A DNA stretch of 10,958 nucleotides from DASWJQ01 sp036397095 (GTDB lineage Bacteria > Chloroflexota > Anaerolineae > Anaerolineales > E44-bin32), in assembly GCA_036397095.1 (NCBI GenBank), contig DASWJQ010000183.1:1-10958 (forward strand), read 5' to 3'. Numbering within the stretch: position 1 is the first letter of the stretch; each line of letters opens with the position of its first letter. Below, in pieces: positions 1 to 5,973 of this stretch. The position numbers and the translations under genes were made by a program. Under the pieces are notes generated by a model. The model was given only the letters and a program-made list of their open reading frames with translations. It ran no database searches and had not been told where the DNA came from.

Positions 1-2
1 TC

Positions 3-164
3 TCGCAGCGCTATGACGTCGCCGGCATTCCCACGCTGATTGTTTTCGCCGATGGGGAAGTACAAGGCCGCCTGGTTGGTTTTGCTCCAAAGGAACATAT
101 CCGGCACAGCTTGGAGCACGTCCTGCAGGATGCGCCCATGGACCCGGCGTCCGCCGCCGCGTGA
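3..164 (+). CDS. Thioredoxin, C-terminal part (5' end outside window)
   Basis: This is the last 53 residues of a thioredoxin-fold protein; the gene begins before the window. The reading frame starts at base 3. The visible part begins near YDVAGIPTLIVF, which is the thioredoxin strand carrying the cis-proline (IPT) that packs against the active-site CxxC. It continues with DGEVQGRLVGF, the last beta strand and the conserved Gly, and then a final helix (KEHIRHSLEHVL). The CxxC itself lies upstream and cannot be seen. A short Ala/Pro-rich tail (MDPASAAA) extends beyond the usual end of the fold. Thioredoxins reduce protein disulfides in the cytoplasm using thioredoxin reductase. A strong terminator follows the stop codon, so this gene ends its transcription unit. 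Thioredoxin-like identity is quite sure; whether it is the main TrxA or a specialised paralogue is not known. Confidence 0.85.
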   Translation, partial: SQRYDVAGIPTLIVFADGEVQGRLVGFAPKEHIRHSLEHVLQDAPMDPASAAA

Positions 165-185
165 AACTTGTCAGGACTCAGAAGG

Positions 186-223
186 AAAGGGGCAGGGGCT
201 GCCCAGCCTCTGCCCCCCTTTTT
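186..223 (+). terminator. Rho-independent terminator after thioredoxin gene
   Basis: A 12-bp stem, GGGGCAGGGGCT (189-200) with AGCCTCTGCCCC (205-216), has one G-T wobble and a GCCC loop. After two more C it is followed by TTTTT (219-223); AAA lies directly upstream of the stem. It starts about 22 bases after the thioredoxin stop codon. This is the clearest intrinsic terminator in the window. Confidence 0.85.
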
Positions 224-322
224 CGCTGCAAGCTGACGCACCAGGAACAGCGAACTAGAAGAACATCACGGGTACCAGATCCGCTTGTCACCAACTATCA
301 CAATCATCAGGGGAGGAACACC

Positions 323-778
323 ATGGAATGGATCGCAGCAATCACCGCCGGGCTCGTGGGCACAGCTGTCATAAGTCTGATGATGGCGATGGCGCCGCGC
401 ATGGGCATGCCGCCGATGGCCATCTAGGAGTTGCTTGGTTCTATGTTCGACCCCAGCGGAAACCGCGCGCTGGGATGGGCTGCCCATATCATGATAGGTG
501 TGGCATTTGCCCTAATCTATGCATTCGTATGGTCAGCGGGAATTGGATCGGCGACCGTGCTAAATGGTGCTGCCTTCGGAGTTGTCCACTGGGTGCTGGT
601 TGGCCTGGCCATGGGGATGATACCGGCAATTCATGCAGGGATGCGTGCCGGCGCCACGCCCGCCCCGGGCTTGTTTATGATGGGCAGTGGCGGGCTGATG
701 GATTTCATGGGCGGCTTGGTGGGACATACCGCCTATGGTGTGGTGGTTGCGCTGACGTATAGCGCAATCGCCGCCTGA
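323..778 (+). pseudogene. Small multi-pass membrane protein interrupted by an in-frame amber codon
   Basis: A strong SD (GGGGAGG, 310-316) precedes ATG 323. Translation gives a hydrophobic N-terminus (MEWIAAITAGLVGTAV...) and a Met-rich segment ending GMPPMAI, then TAG at 425-427. The same frame continues without a shift as ELLGSMFDPSGNRALGWAAH and on through three or more hydrophobic segments to TGA at 776-778. From memory, intact relatives (small bacterial membrane proteins of unknown function, tentatively the DUF6789 group) read MGMPxMDI-x-x-LLGSMF across this point, so the stop replaces one residue of a single protein. The whole would be about 151 residues, roughly full length. The downstream half shows no other damage, so the change is recent, a sequencing error, or tolerated. 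Restart at TTG 431 or ATG 443 is possible: TAGGAG at 425-430 could act as an SD for ATG 443. Function unknown. Confidence 0.75.
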
Positions 779-880
779 GTTGGCCCGGCCGACTGGCAGG
801 CTCGTTAGGTCGTTCAGCTTCGGGATGGTGGGGCAGGCACGTGGCTCTCGTTGATTAGTAGTACCGGACGGAGGCAATCG

Positions 881-1165
881 ATGGCTCGGGCGATTTGGAA
901 CGGTGCAATCGTGGCGGAAAGTGATCAAACGGTTGTGGTTGAAGGCAACCACTACTTTCCGCCTGACTCGGTCAAACGGAAGTTCCTGGCCAAGAGTGAC
1001 ACTCACACGACCTGCTACTGGAAGGGGGTGGCCAGTTACTACCATATATCGGTCGATGGAGAGATCAATCGCAACGCGGCCTGGGTCTACCCATCAACCA
1101 GCCAGGCGGCCAAGCAGATCGAAGGGTACATCGCCTTCTGGCGCGGCGTTCATGTGGAGCACTAG
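881..1165 (+). CDS. DUF427 domain-containing protein
   Basis: A 94-residue protein made of a single DUF427 domain (PF04248). It shows the family's features in order: MARAIWNG at the start, ESDQTVVVEGNHYFPPDSV (about residues 13-31), the central C-x-WKG followed by ASYY (about 45-54), VDGEINRNAAWVYP, then AAKQIEGYIAFWRGVHVE at the C-terminus. ATG 881 is chosen because the family begins at this motif and an SD-like GGACGGAGG lies at 866-873; a longer TTG start at 851 would add ten residues with no family match. The family is small, soluble and widespread in bacteria and fungi, with no firmly established biochemical role that I know of. It sits 36 bases ahead of the NAD(P)H-hydrate epimerase gene on the same strand and may share its transcript. 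Family call sure; function unknown. Confidence 0.88.
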   Translation: MARAIWNGAIVAESDQTVVVEGNHYFPPDSVKRKFLAKSDTHTTCYWKGVASYYHISVDGEINRNAAWVYPSTSQAAKQIEGYIAFWRGVHVEH

Positions 1166-1201
1166 CTCGATCAGCCGACACCGCCGCGGGGGAGTCAGCC
1201 C

Positions 1202-1939
1202 ATGAGCCATCGTCTCCCAATGCCGGCCTTGACCTCTGCCCAAATGGCCGAGGTCGACCGGCTAATGGTCGAAGAGTTTGGCATTGAGCTGATTCAGATG
1301 ATGGAGCAGGCCGGCCAACGGCTGGCCGAGCAAGCAAGGCGGATGCTTGGCGGGGATCTGGCCGGCCTCCGGATTCTCGTCGCCAGCGGTGGAGGCAACA
1401 ACGGGGGCGGAGGCCTGGTTGCCGCCCGCAATCTGCACAACCACGGTGCGCAAGTGGCGGTCGGAATCAGCACTGCGCCGCAAGCGTTCGGGTCCGTTCC
1501 CGGCCAGCACTGGCGCACTTTGAACCAGATGGGTCTTGGTCTAGCCGACTTTGGGCCAGCCCAGGCCGATCTGATCATCGATGCCTTGGTCGGCTACGGG
1601 CTTCGGGGACAACCGACACCTGCCCTGGCCGCCCGGATCGACCGGCTGAATTCGTCCGGCCGTCCGATCCTGGCGTTGGATGTGCCCTCGGGACTGAACG
1701 CCACAACGGGAGCGGCGGCAGAAGCCTGCATCCGGGCGGCAACAACCTTGACGCTGGCATTGCCCAAGATGGGACTTCTGGTGGAGGCGGCCAGACCGTA
1801 CGTTGGGGAGCTTGTGTTGGCTGATATCGGTGTGCCGCCAGCGCTTTACCGGGCGCTGGGCCTCGAGGTCGGGCCGATCTTCAGCAAGGCCGACATCATT
1901 CCGGTGGGCTGGAACACAGACGGCAAGGCCAGTCTCTGA
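1202..1939 (+). CDS. nnrE: NAD(P)H-hydrate epimerase (YjeF N-terminal domain only)
   Basis: A 245-residue stand-alone YjeF_N domain protein. The family interconverts the R and S forms of hydrated NAD(P)H (NAD(P)HX) so that a dehydratase can repair it. Visible motifs: the helical start LTSAQMAEVDRLM, the dinucleotide loop GGGNNGGGG (63-71), the K+-site Asp127 in DALVGYGLRG, and Asp160 and Ser163 in ALDVPSGLN. The usual loop is NNGGD; here the Asp position is Gly70, which seems to occur in some single-domain members. There is no fused carbohydrate-kinase-like (NnrD) domain and no dehydratase in the window, so the partner must be elsewhere. ATG 1202 follows an SD (GGGGGAG, about 1189-1195). The gene converges on the OsmC-family gene with 25 bases between the stops, and no intrinsic terminator is visible there. 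Confidence 0.88.
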   Translation: MSHRLPMPALTSAQMAEVDRLMVEEFGIELIQMMEQAGQRLAEQARRMLGGDLAGLRILVASGGGNNGGGGLVAARNLHNHGAQVAVGISTAPQAFGSVPGQHWRTLNQMGLGLADFGPAQADLIIDALVGYGLRGQPTPALAARIDRLNSSGRPILALDVPSGLNATTGAAAEACIRAATTLTLALPKMGLLVEAARPYVGELVLADIGVPPALYRALGLEVGPIFSKADIIPVGWNTDGKASL

Positions 1940-1964
1940 CGAAGGCGCCCCAGGCCCCCGAGAC

Positions 1965-2384
1965 TTAGCTGATCCGGTTCGTCCGAATCTTCACCTCACC
2001 GGTTAGCGTCCTGTGAACCGGGCAGCGCTCCGAGATCTCAACCAGCCGGGCAAGCTGTTCATCGGACAATGGCCCATCGAAGGCGATGTCGACCTCAATA
2101 ATATCGACGCGGGCGTCGGGATCGCTCTCACAGTCCTCACAATCGCGCGCGTGGACCTTGTGCGTGTCCAGGCTCACGTTGACCGCTTCGAGTGGCCAGC
2201 CCTTGCGCTCGGCATACATGCGCACCGTCATTGCTTGGCAGGCGCCCAAGGCGGATAGCAGCAAGGCGTAGGGATCGGGCCCGGCGTCATCGCCTGTCCC
2301 TATGGGTTCGTCGGCGACCAGCTGATGCCGCCCGGCGGTCAATTCCACCCGGACCCCGGTAGAGCTGTGCGCCTCAACCTTCAT
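1965..2384 (-). CDS. OsmC/Ohr family protein
   Basis: A 139-residue OsmC-fold protein. OsmC/Ohr proteins are homodimeric thiol peroxidases that reduce organic hydroperoxides with two cysteines. Both are present: Cys49 in LLSALGACQAMTVRMYAERKG, the long central helix, and Cys121 in SERCPVHRTL. PDPYALLLSALGAC is the family hallmark. The middle strand carries HARDCEDCE, an extra Cys82-x-x-Cys85 pair; I recall similar HAxDCxDCE motifs in one OsmC branch (also found fused to alpha/beta hydrolases), so it marks a subfamily rather than damage. The start is fixed by AAGGAG six bases upstream of ATG 2384 (minus strand). It is monocistronic, convergent with the epimerase gene and divergent from the VOC gene. 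Substrate is not certain; some of this branch have no proven peroxidase role. Confidence 0.88.
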   Translation of the reverse strand: MKVEAHSSTGVRVELTAGRHQLVADEPIGTGDDAGPDPYALLLSALGACQAMTVRMYAERKGWPLEAVNVSLDTHKVHARDCEDCESDPDARVDIIEVDIAFDGPLSDEQLARLVEISERCPVHRTLTGEVKIRTNRIS

Positions 2385-2390
2385 CGCGAT

Positions 2391-2396
2391 CTCCTT
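2391..2396 (-). promoter_or_regulatory. Ribosome binding site of the OsmC-family gene
   Basis: On the minus strand this reads AAGGAG, followed by a six-base spacer and then ATG at 2384. It is near-consensus and fixes the start. Confidence 0.75.
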
Positions 2397-2404
2397 TCGG
2401 CTTC

Positions 2405-2417
2405 GACCAATTTGGTC
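2405..2417. promoter_or_regulatory. 13-bp palindrome in the OsmC-family gene leader, possible operator
   Basis: GACCAA-T-TTGGTC is a perfect 6-bp inverted repeat around one central base, lying 21 bases upstream of the osmC-type ATG and just before its SD. The position suits repressor binding or a small RNA hairpin. It does not match the AT-rich OhrR operator that I know. A TTGACG lies further upstream on the minus strand, but no good -10 is spaced from it. Regulatory role is inferred from position and symmetry only. Confidence 0.35.
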
Positions 2418-2551
2418 TCGCTGCCGTCAACGGAAGTCTTGGTTTGTGATTGGACGAGGCAAGCCATGACCGTCTTACGGCAGGGCTCCGTACCTAAGAC
2501 TGCAGGACCGATCATCGCGCCGCCGAGGATCCAAGCGACCGGCGGGCTGAG

Positions 2552-2584
2552 CCCATGGTCGGCATGCTATGCTTTTGCCATGGG
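2552..2584. promoter_or_regulatory. Inverted repeat upstream of the VOC-fold gene
   Basis: CCCATGG (2552-2558) and CCATGGG (2578-2584) form a perfect 7-bp inverted repeat with a 19-base spacer containing GCATGCTATGCTTTT. It ends 46 bases before the ATG at 2631. It could be an operator around a promoter (TATGCT as a weak -10) or chance; no good -35 is visible. Confidence 0.3.
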
Positions 2585-2630
2585 AGTCTGGAGGCGCCGC
2601 GTGGCGCAGCTGGGATTGTAGGAGTGAGGC

Positions 2631-3113
2631 ATGGCCATTCAAAAGATCACCCCGTTCTTGTGGTACGACACCCAGGCGGAGGCAGCCGCCGAACTGTACA
2701 CGTCGATTTTCGACAACTCGCGCATCATCGAAGTCCAGCGCTACGGCAATGGCGGCCCGATGCCGGCCGGCAGCGCTATGACCGTCACCTTCGAGCTGGA
2801 AGGTCTGCAGTTCATCGCCCTCAATGCCGGCCCGCAGTTCAAATTCACCGAAGCCGTCTCGTTCTACGTGTCCTGCGACGACCAAGAAGAGGTTGATTAC
2901 TTCTGGCAAAAGCTGACGGCCGGCGGTGGCGAAGAAAGCATGTGCGGCTGGCTCAAGGACAGATTCAGCCTGTCATGGCAGATCGTGCCCGATCGGCTGA
3001 TTGAGCTCTTGACCGATCCCGACCCGGAAAAGTCAGGCCGGGTCACCCAGGCCATGCTGCAGATGCAGAAGATCGAGATTGCCGAGTTGGAAAGGGCCGC
3101 CAGCGGCGGCTAG
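2631..3113 (+). CDS. VOC-fold protein, PhnB-like / 3-demethylubiquinone methyltransferase-like family
   Basis: A 160-residue protein of the PF06983 type (glyoxalase/VOC superfamily). It opens with KITPFLWYDTQAEAAAELYTSIFDNSRI, typical of this family: the first beta-alpha unit with the conserved W-Y-D and the A-x-x-Y-x-S-x-F helix. It continues with MTVTFELEGLQFIALNAGP, VSFYVSCDDQEEVDYFWQKL, and CGWLKDRFSLSWQIVP near residues 105-120. Some annotation pipelines name such proteins 3-demethylubiquinone-9 3-methyltransferase, but no SAM-binding fold is present; it is a small paired beta-alpha-beta-beta-beta protein. Related proteins bind metals or small ligands, and the substrate here is unknown. 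ATG 2631 has the SD TAGGAG about eight bases upstream. It appears monocistronic, since the next 356 bases hold no gene. Confidence 0.87.
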   Translation: MAIQKITPFLWYDTQAEAAAELYTSIFDNSRIIEVQRYGNGGPMPAGSAMTVTFELEGLQFIALNAGPQFKFTEAVSFYVSCDDQEEVDYFWQKLTAGGGEESMCGWLKDRFSLSWQIVPDRLIELLTDPDPEKSGRVTQAMLQMQKIEIAELERAASGG

Positions 3114-3469
3114 CCAAACTCTTCTCGGCGGAGCGAATGGTTGGTGACGAGCCAGGGACAGAGTTCCGGGATTTCAAGACGGGTGAGTCGACTTATAGAC
3201 CTGGTCGGTGGGTTTCACGGAAGGCCGGTCGCGGGCCGCACGATGTCCACTGGCTGGCCCCGCAGGCGCGCTCGAGGGCACAAGCCAGACCGGCCCGAAA
3301 TTTGGTAATTTCAGGGTCGAGTTTGGCCCGGTTAAGCCGCACGTTGCGAACCTCAGGAATTGATTGCGGGCAAAAGGGGCCGAGCTGGCCCGATGGCCAA
3401 GGCCGCCGGAACGTGGTCGTCCTACGCCTTGATCGGCCCCATTGGTGTTGAGCCCGGACATCGAAACAC
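3114..3469. other. Gene-free stretch between the VOC and MgtC-family genes
   Basis: I see no convincing gene on either strand. The open frames here (for example 3137-3451 plus, 3174-3566 minus) are rich in Arg, Pro, Gly and Ser, lack an SD, and match no family I know. The stretch lies between two genes pointing toward each other, so it should hold their 3' ends, yet no stem with a T-tract is visible. One hairpin-forming repeat is listed separately at 3294-3316. It may be decayed coding sequence, but nothing is recognisable. Confidence 0.5.
3294..3316. repeat. Short hairpin-forming inverted repeat
   Basis: CCCGAAATT (3294-3302) and AATTTCAGGG (3307-3316) pair as a 9-bp stem with one C-A mismatch around the loop TGGT. 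There is no T-run on either side, so it is not a standard intrinsic terminator. It sits roughly midway between the converging VOC and MgtC-type genes and could be an RNA-end-protecting hairpin. Confidence 0.35.
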
Positions 3470-3922
3470 TCAATCGGCTGGCCCCGGCGACCAGGGAGCC
3501 TCGATCATACCCGGGACCAGGTTGACCACCAGAATAAGGACGGTCGTCCCCACCGATCCCAGCCACAGACGTAAGGCGACGGCTATCCCAACGCCGGCCG
3601 CCGCCAACTGGGCGGCGGTGGTCAAACCTTCCACCCGTCCTTGTGACTCGCGCTTCAAGATCGTCCCGGCCCCGAAGAAGCTGACGCCAACGATAATGGC
3701 CCGGATGATACGAATGGGGTCGGTGCGCACAAAGGCTGGGAAGTCGAACTCACTGACAACATGATTGCTTAGGGCGATGAACAACGCGGCGCTGCCGGCG
3801 GCCAGCATGTGCGTGCGCAGGCCGGCCGGCTTGTCCCGCAGCCCACGTTCCAGCCTGATGGCACCGCCCAGGGCGCAGCCTACTCCAGCACCGAGACGAC
3901 CCTCCGTTACTACTTGGAGGAT
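3470..3922 (-). CDS. MgtC/SapB family membrane protein, start codon not found
   Basis: The frame reads ILQVVTEGRLGAGVGCALGG, then AIRLERGLRDKPAGLRTHML, AAGSAALFIALS, RIIRAIIVGVSFFGAGTILKR and GRVEGLTTAAQLAAAGVGIAVAL, ending at TGA 3470-3472. This is the whole MgtC/SapB N-terminal membrane domain: the LER...KPAGLRTH signature, the FxGAGTI motif and GLTTAA. MgtC proteins are inner-membrane proteins tied to Mg2+ stress, acid stress or virulence; in Salmonella MgtC acts on ATP synthase. The frame is open back to a stop at 3986-3988, but has no ATG, GTG or TTG before the Met at 3808, and that Met lies after the signature and would lose the first membrane segment. The end 3922 marks the first residue aligning with the family (Ile, an ATC codon). 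One conserved Gly of IGLER is Arg here. It may be recently inactivated, mis-sequenced, or use a non-standard start. Confidence 0.7.
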   Translation of the reverse strand: MLQVVTEGRLGAGVGCALGGAIRLERGLRDKPAGLRTHMLAAGSAALFIALSNHVVSEFDFPAFVRTDPIRIIRAIIVGVSFFGAGTILKRESQGRVEGLTTAAQLAAAGVGIAVALRLWLGSVGTTVLILVVNLVPGMIEAPWSPGPAD

Positions 3923-4080
3923 CCCAACTGGGGTTGGAGCCGGTACCTGGCAGATGACCGGCTGACGTCGGATCCGTCGGTCAAGTCAGGGCAGTAGTCC
4001 AAAGGGCACGCGCCGGACGAGGTGGGGTTCTCATCTCCCGACGCTTTGCTCATTGGGCAATGGCAATCGGCGGTGGCTTG

Positions 4081-4089
4081 TGGTATCTT
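4081..4089 (+). promoter_or_regulatory. Possible extended -10 promoter of the ABC operon
   Basis: TGGTATCTT matches the TGnTATAAT extended -10 pattern with TATCTT as the hexamer (4084-4089). The base composition upstream gives only a poor -35 (TGGCAA at 4061-4066, 17-base spacer), which extended -10 promoters can tolerate. Transcription would begin near 4096, leaving about 25 bases to the CTG codon at 4121. Prediction by eye only. Confidence 0.3.
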
Positions 4090-4110
4090 GCCGGCCAACC
4101 GGGAACGCAG

Positions 4111-4116
4111 AGAGGA
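4111..4116 (+). promoter_or_regulatory. SD-like site supporting a CTG start for the ABC ATPase
   Basis: AGAGGA ends four bases before CTG 4121. It is the only SD-like sequence near a plausible ATPase start, whereas the in-frame GTG and TTG codons upstream lack one at proper spacing. Confidence 0.35.
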
Positions 4117-4120
4117 CCCA

Positions 4121-4840
4121 CTGACCAGCCAATCGCCAGCCTCACCTTCACCTTCGCCCATCATCCACCTCGACAACCTGACCCGCACTTACCAGCGAGG
4201 CTCCGAAGAAGTCCAGGCACTCTTCGATTTGACGCTGACCATTGAGAAGTCAGCGTTTGTCGTCGTACTTGGCCCGAGCGGCAGCGGCAAATCGACCTTG
4301 CTCAACCTGCTCGGAGGCATCGACCGCCCGACCGGCGGTCAGCTGCAAATCGCTGGGCAATCCCTCAATGGTCTGGCCGAACACGAACTGGATCAGTTCC
4401 GCCGGGACAACATAGGCTTTGTCTTTCAATTCAACAATCTGATGCCCAACTTGGAGGCGGCCGAAAACGTCGCCTTGCCGCTGGTGGCGCGCGGCATGAA
4501 CTGGCGCCCGGCACTGGTCCGGGCCGAGGAGCAGCTTGCGGCCTTGGGTCTATCTCATAGGCGCCGCCACCGTCCCGCTGAGTTGTCGGGTGGTGAACAG
4601 CAGCGGGTGGCGCTGGCGCGGGCGGTAGTTGCCGAGCCAGCCATCGTGCTGGCCGATGAGCCAACCGGCGATCTGGACAGCCAGAGCGCGGCCGGCGTGC
4701 TCGACCTGATGTCTTCCCTTAACCGGCAACGTGGCGTGACTTTTGTCGTTGCTACGCATAACCCCGGCTTGCGCCCACTGGCCACGATGGTCGTCTCGCT
4801 AGCCAACGGCCGGCTGCACGAGGCGTCGTCGGCGTCATGA
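4121..4840 (+). CDS. ABC transporter ATP-binding protein (MacB/LolD type)
   Basis: The ATPase of a MacB/LolD/FtsE-like ABC system; it hydrolyses ATP on the cytoplasmic face to drive the two permeases encoded next. All motifs are present (numbered from CTG 4121): Walker A GPSGSGKST (51-59), Q-loop Gln103 in FVFQFNNLMPNLEAAENVALPL, signature LSGGEQQR (155-162), Walker B IVLADE (175-180) followed by PTGDLD, and H-loop His213 in VVATHN. Length is 239 residues, normal for the family. The start is uncertain: the frame is open to GTG 4022, but the added residues match nothing, while CTG 4121 has AGAGGA four bases upstream and starts just before a Ser/Pro linker and the first conserved strand (IIHLDNLTRTY). 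The stop overlaps the first permease start (ATGA), showing translational coupling. Exporter or mechanotransducer is likelier than importer. Confidence 0.92.
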   Translation: MTSQSPASPSPSPIIHLDNLTRTYQRGSEEVQALFDLTLTIEKSAFVVVLGPSGSGKSTLLNLLGGIDRPTGGQLQIAGQSLNGLAEHELDQFRRDNIGFVFQFNNLMPNLEAAENVALPLVARGMNWRPALVRAEEQLAALGLSHRRRHRPAELSGGEQQRVALARAVVAEPAIVLADEPTGDLDSQSAAGVLDLMSSLNRQRGVTFVVATHNPGLRPLATMVVSLANGRLHEASSAS

Positions 4841-5973
4841 TGCGGCTGGCATACAAAGATCTGCGCCACGGTCTGTCCGCCTTTGCCTTCGGTTCGCTTG
4901 GATTGGCCGTGTTGATTTTCGCCTTCTTACTGCTCATTGCGTTGGCGAATGCGATTGTGACGTTTGGTGAGCAAGGCGGGTTGCCACAAAACTTGATCAT
5001 TCTGGAGCAGGGTGTGCTCCAACCCGAACAGAGCCGTATCGATCCCGGGTTGGTTGACCAGGTGGGCAGCCTCCTTGGACAGCAGGCGGCGCGGATTGAC
5101 CCGGTGGTTTTCCGCATCATGCGGGTTGAAGAACACCCGATCCAGCTGCGCGGCGTGAACCGTGCTGCCTGGCGGGAAACCTTTGACCTGCGTTTGCTGG
5201 CTGGAGCCTGGCCAGTGCAAGACGACGAGGTGGTGGTCGGACAGATTCTGGCCGACATCGCCGGCTGGCTGCCGGGCGCCGCCATCGAGATCTATGGCCG
5301 GACCTTTCGTGTGGCGGGCGTCGCCGACGGCCCCGGGACCAAGACGCAGACGATTTGGATGGGGTACGACCAGGCCAGTCGCCTATTTGGCCCGGACAAG
5401 GGCGCACAATTGTTGATTGTGCACCTGGACCCATTGGCCGATCCATTGTCGGCCCGCGACCAACTCATGGAGGGTCTCAAGCCAGCCGGACGATATGATG
5501 CCTACCTCGAAGACGCCCTCATTCGTCAATACGCAACCGCCCTGCAGGACCTGCGGGCCCTGAGCGTGCTGGTTGCTGGCATCGCTGTCCTGGCCGTGAC
5601 GCTGGGAGCGCACAACCTGGGTTGGTTGGCGGCCGAAGAGCGACGGCGGTTGTTGGGTGGCCTACGTGCCCTGGGCTTCGGCCGGCGGGCGGTTGGGCAG
5701 TACTTGCTGATCCGCGCCCTGGGAACCACCGCCCTCGCCTATGTACTGGCCCTGGCGGCGGCTGTGGTCTTTCTGCGTTGGGGTACGGATGACGCCTCGC
5801 TGCTCATCAGCGGTGCGCACTCCGGACTGACCCTGGAGTGGCCGGTCGCGCTGGCCGGCCTGGGTCTGAGCAGCCTGGCGACATTGGTTGGCACCTCCCT
5901 GGCCGCGGGCCGCGTCCTGCGAACGACCCCGGCCATGCTCCTTGGCCGGGGTCCAGGGGAAACAACGGTATGA
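4837..5973 (+). CDS. ABC transporter permease, FtsX/MacB type (first of two)
   Basis: A 378-residue permease with FtsX/MacB topology. There is one membrane helix near the N-terminus (about 18-40, FGSLGLAVLIFAFLLLIALAN), then a large extracytoplasmic domain of about 200 residues, then three C-terminal helices (about 245-265, 290-313 and 335-360). The cytoplasmic loop GLRALGFGRRAVGQYLLIRA after the second helix is the family coupling segment that touches the ATPase. The start ATG 4837 overlaps the ATPase stop as ATGA; ATG 4840 is also possible. Its own stop overlaps the next permease start in the same way. The two permeases are similar in plan but not identical in sequence, so the transporter is probably a heterodimer of membrane subunits. 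Substrate unknown. Family call is firm from topology and context. Confidence 0.88.
   Translation: MMRLAYKDLRHGLSAFAFGSLGLAVLIFAFLLLIALANAIVTFGEQGGLPQNLIILEQGVLQPEQSRIDPGLVDQVGSLLGQQAARIDPVVFRIMRVEEHPIQLRGVNRAAWRETFDLRLLAGAWPVQDDEVVVGQILADIAGWLPGAAIEIYGRTFRVAGVADGPGTKTQTIWMGYDQASRLFGPDKGAQLLIVHLDPLADPLSARDQLMEGLKPAGRYDAYLEDALIRQYATALQDLRALSVLVAGIAVLAVTLGAHNLGWLAAEERRRLLGGLRALGFGRRAVGQYLLIRALGTTALAYVLALAAAVVFLRWGTDDASLLISGAHSGLTLEWPVALAGLGLSSLATLVGTSLAAGRVLRTTPAMLLGRGPGETTV

Noticed and set aside
328..762. 144-codon frame over the interrupted membrane-protein gene
   Set aside because: Translation is Arg/His/Cys-rich with no hydrophobic pattern, whereas the other frame has an SD and clean membrane helices. 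It does not explain the amber.
560..1045. 161-codon frame on the minus strand
   Set aside because: It lies antisense over the 3' end of the interrupted membrane-protein gene and most of the DUF427 gene, both clearly real; His/Arg/Pro-rich shadow.
1940..1964. Possible shared terminator between the convergent epimerase and OsmC-family genes
   Set aside because: The C-rich stretch has no stable stem with a T-run on either strand.
3137..3451. Open frame of about 104 codons, plus strand
   Set aside because: No SD, Arg/Pro/Ser/Gly-rich translation typical of a chance frame in GC-rich DNA, no family resemblance.
3174..3566. Open frame of about 130 codons, minus strand
   Set aside because: It overlaps the end of the MgtC-family gene in another frame, and its low-complexity composition has no recognisable motif.
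3809..3997. Plus-strand 62-codon frame with a plausible-looking protein tail
   Set aside because: The opposite strand encodes the conserved MgtC signature here, and no SD or family supports the plus-strand frame.
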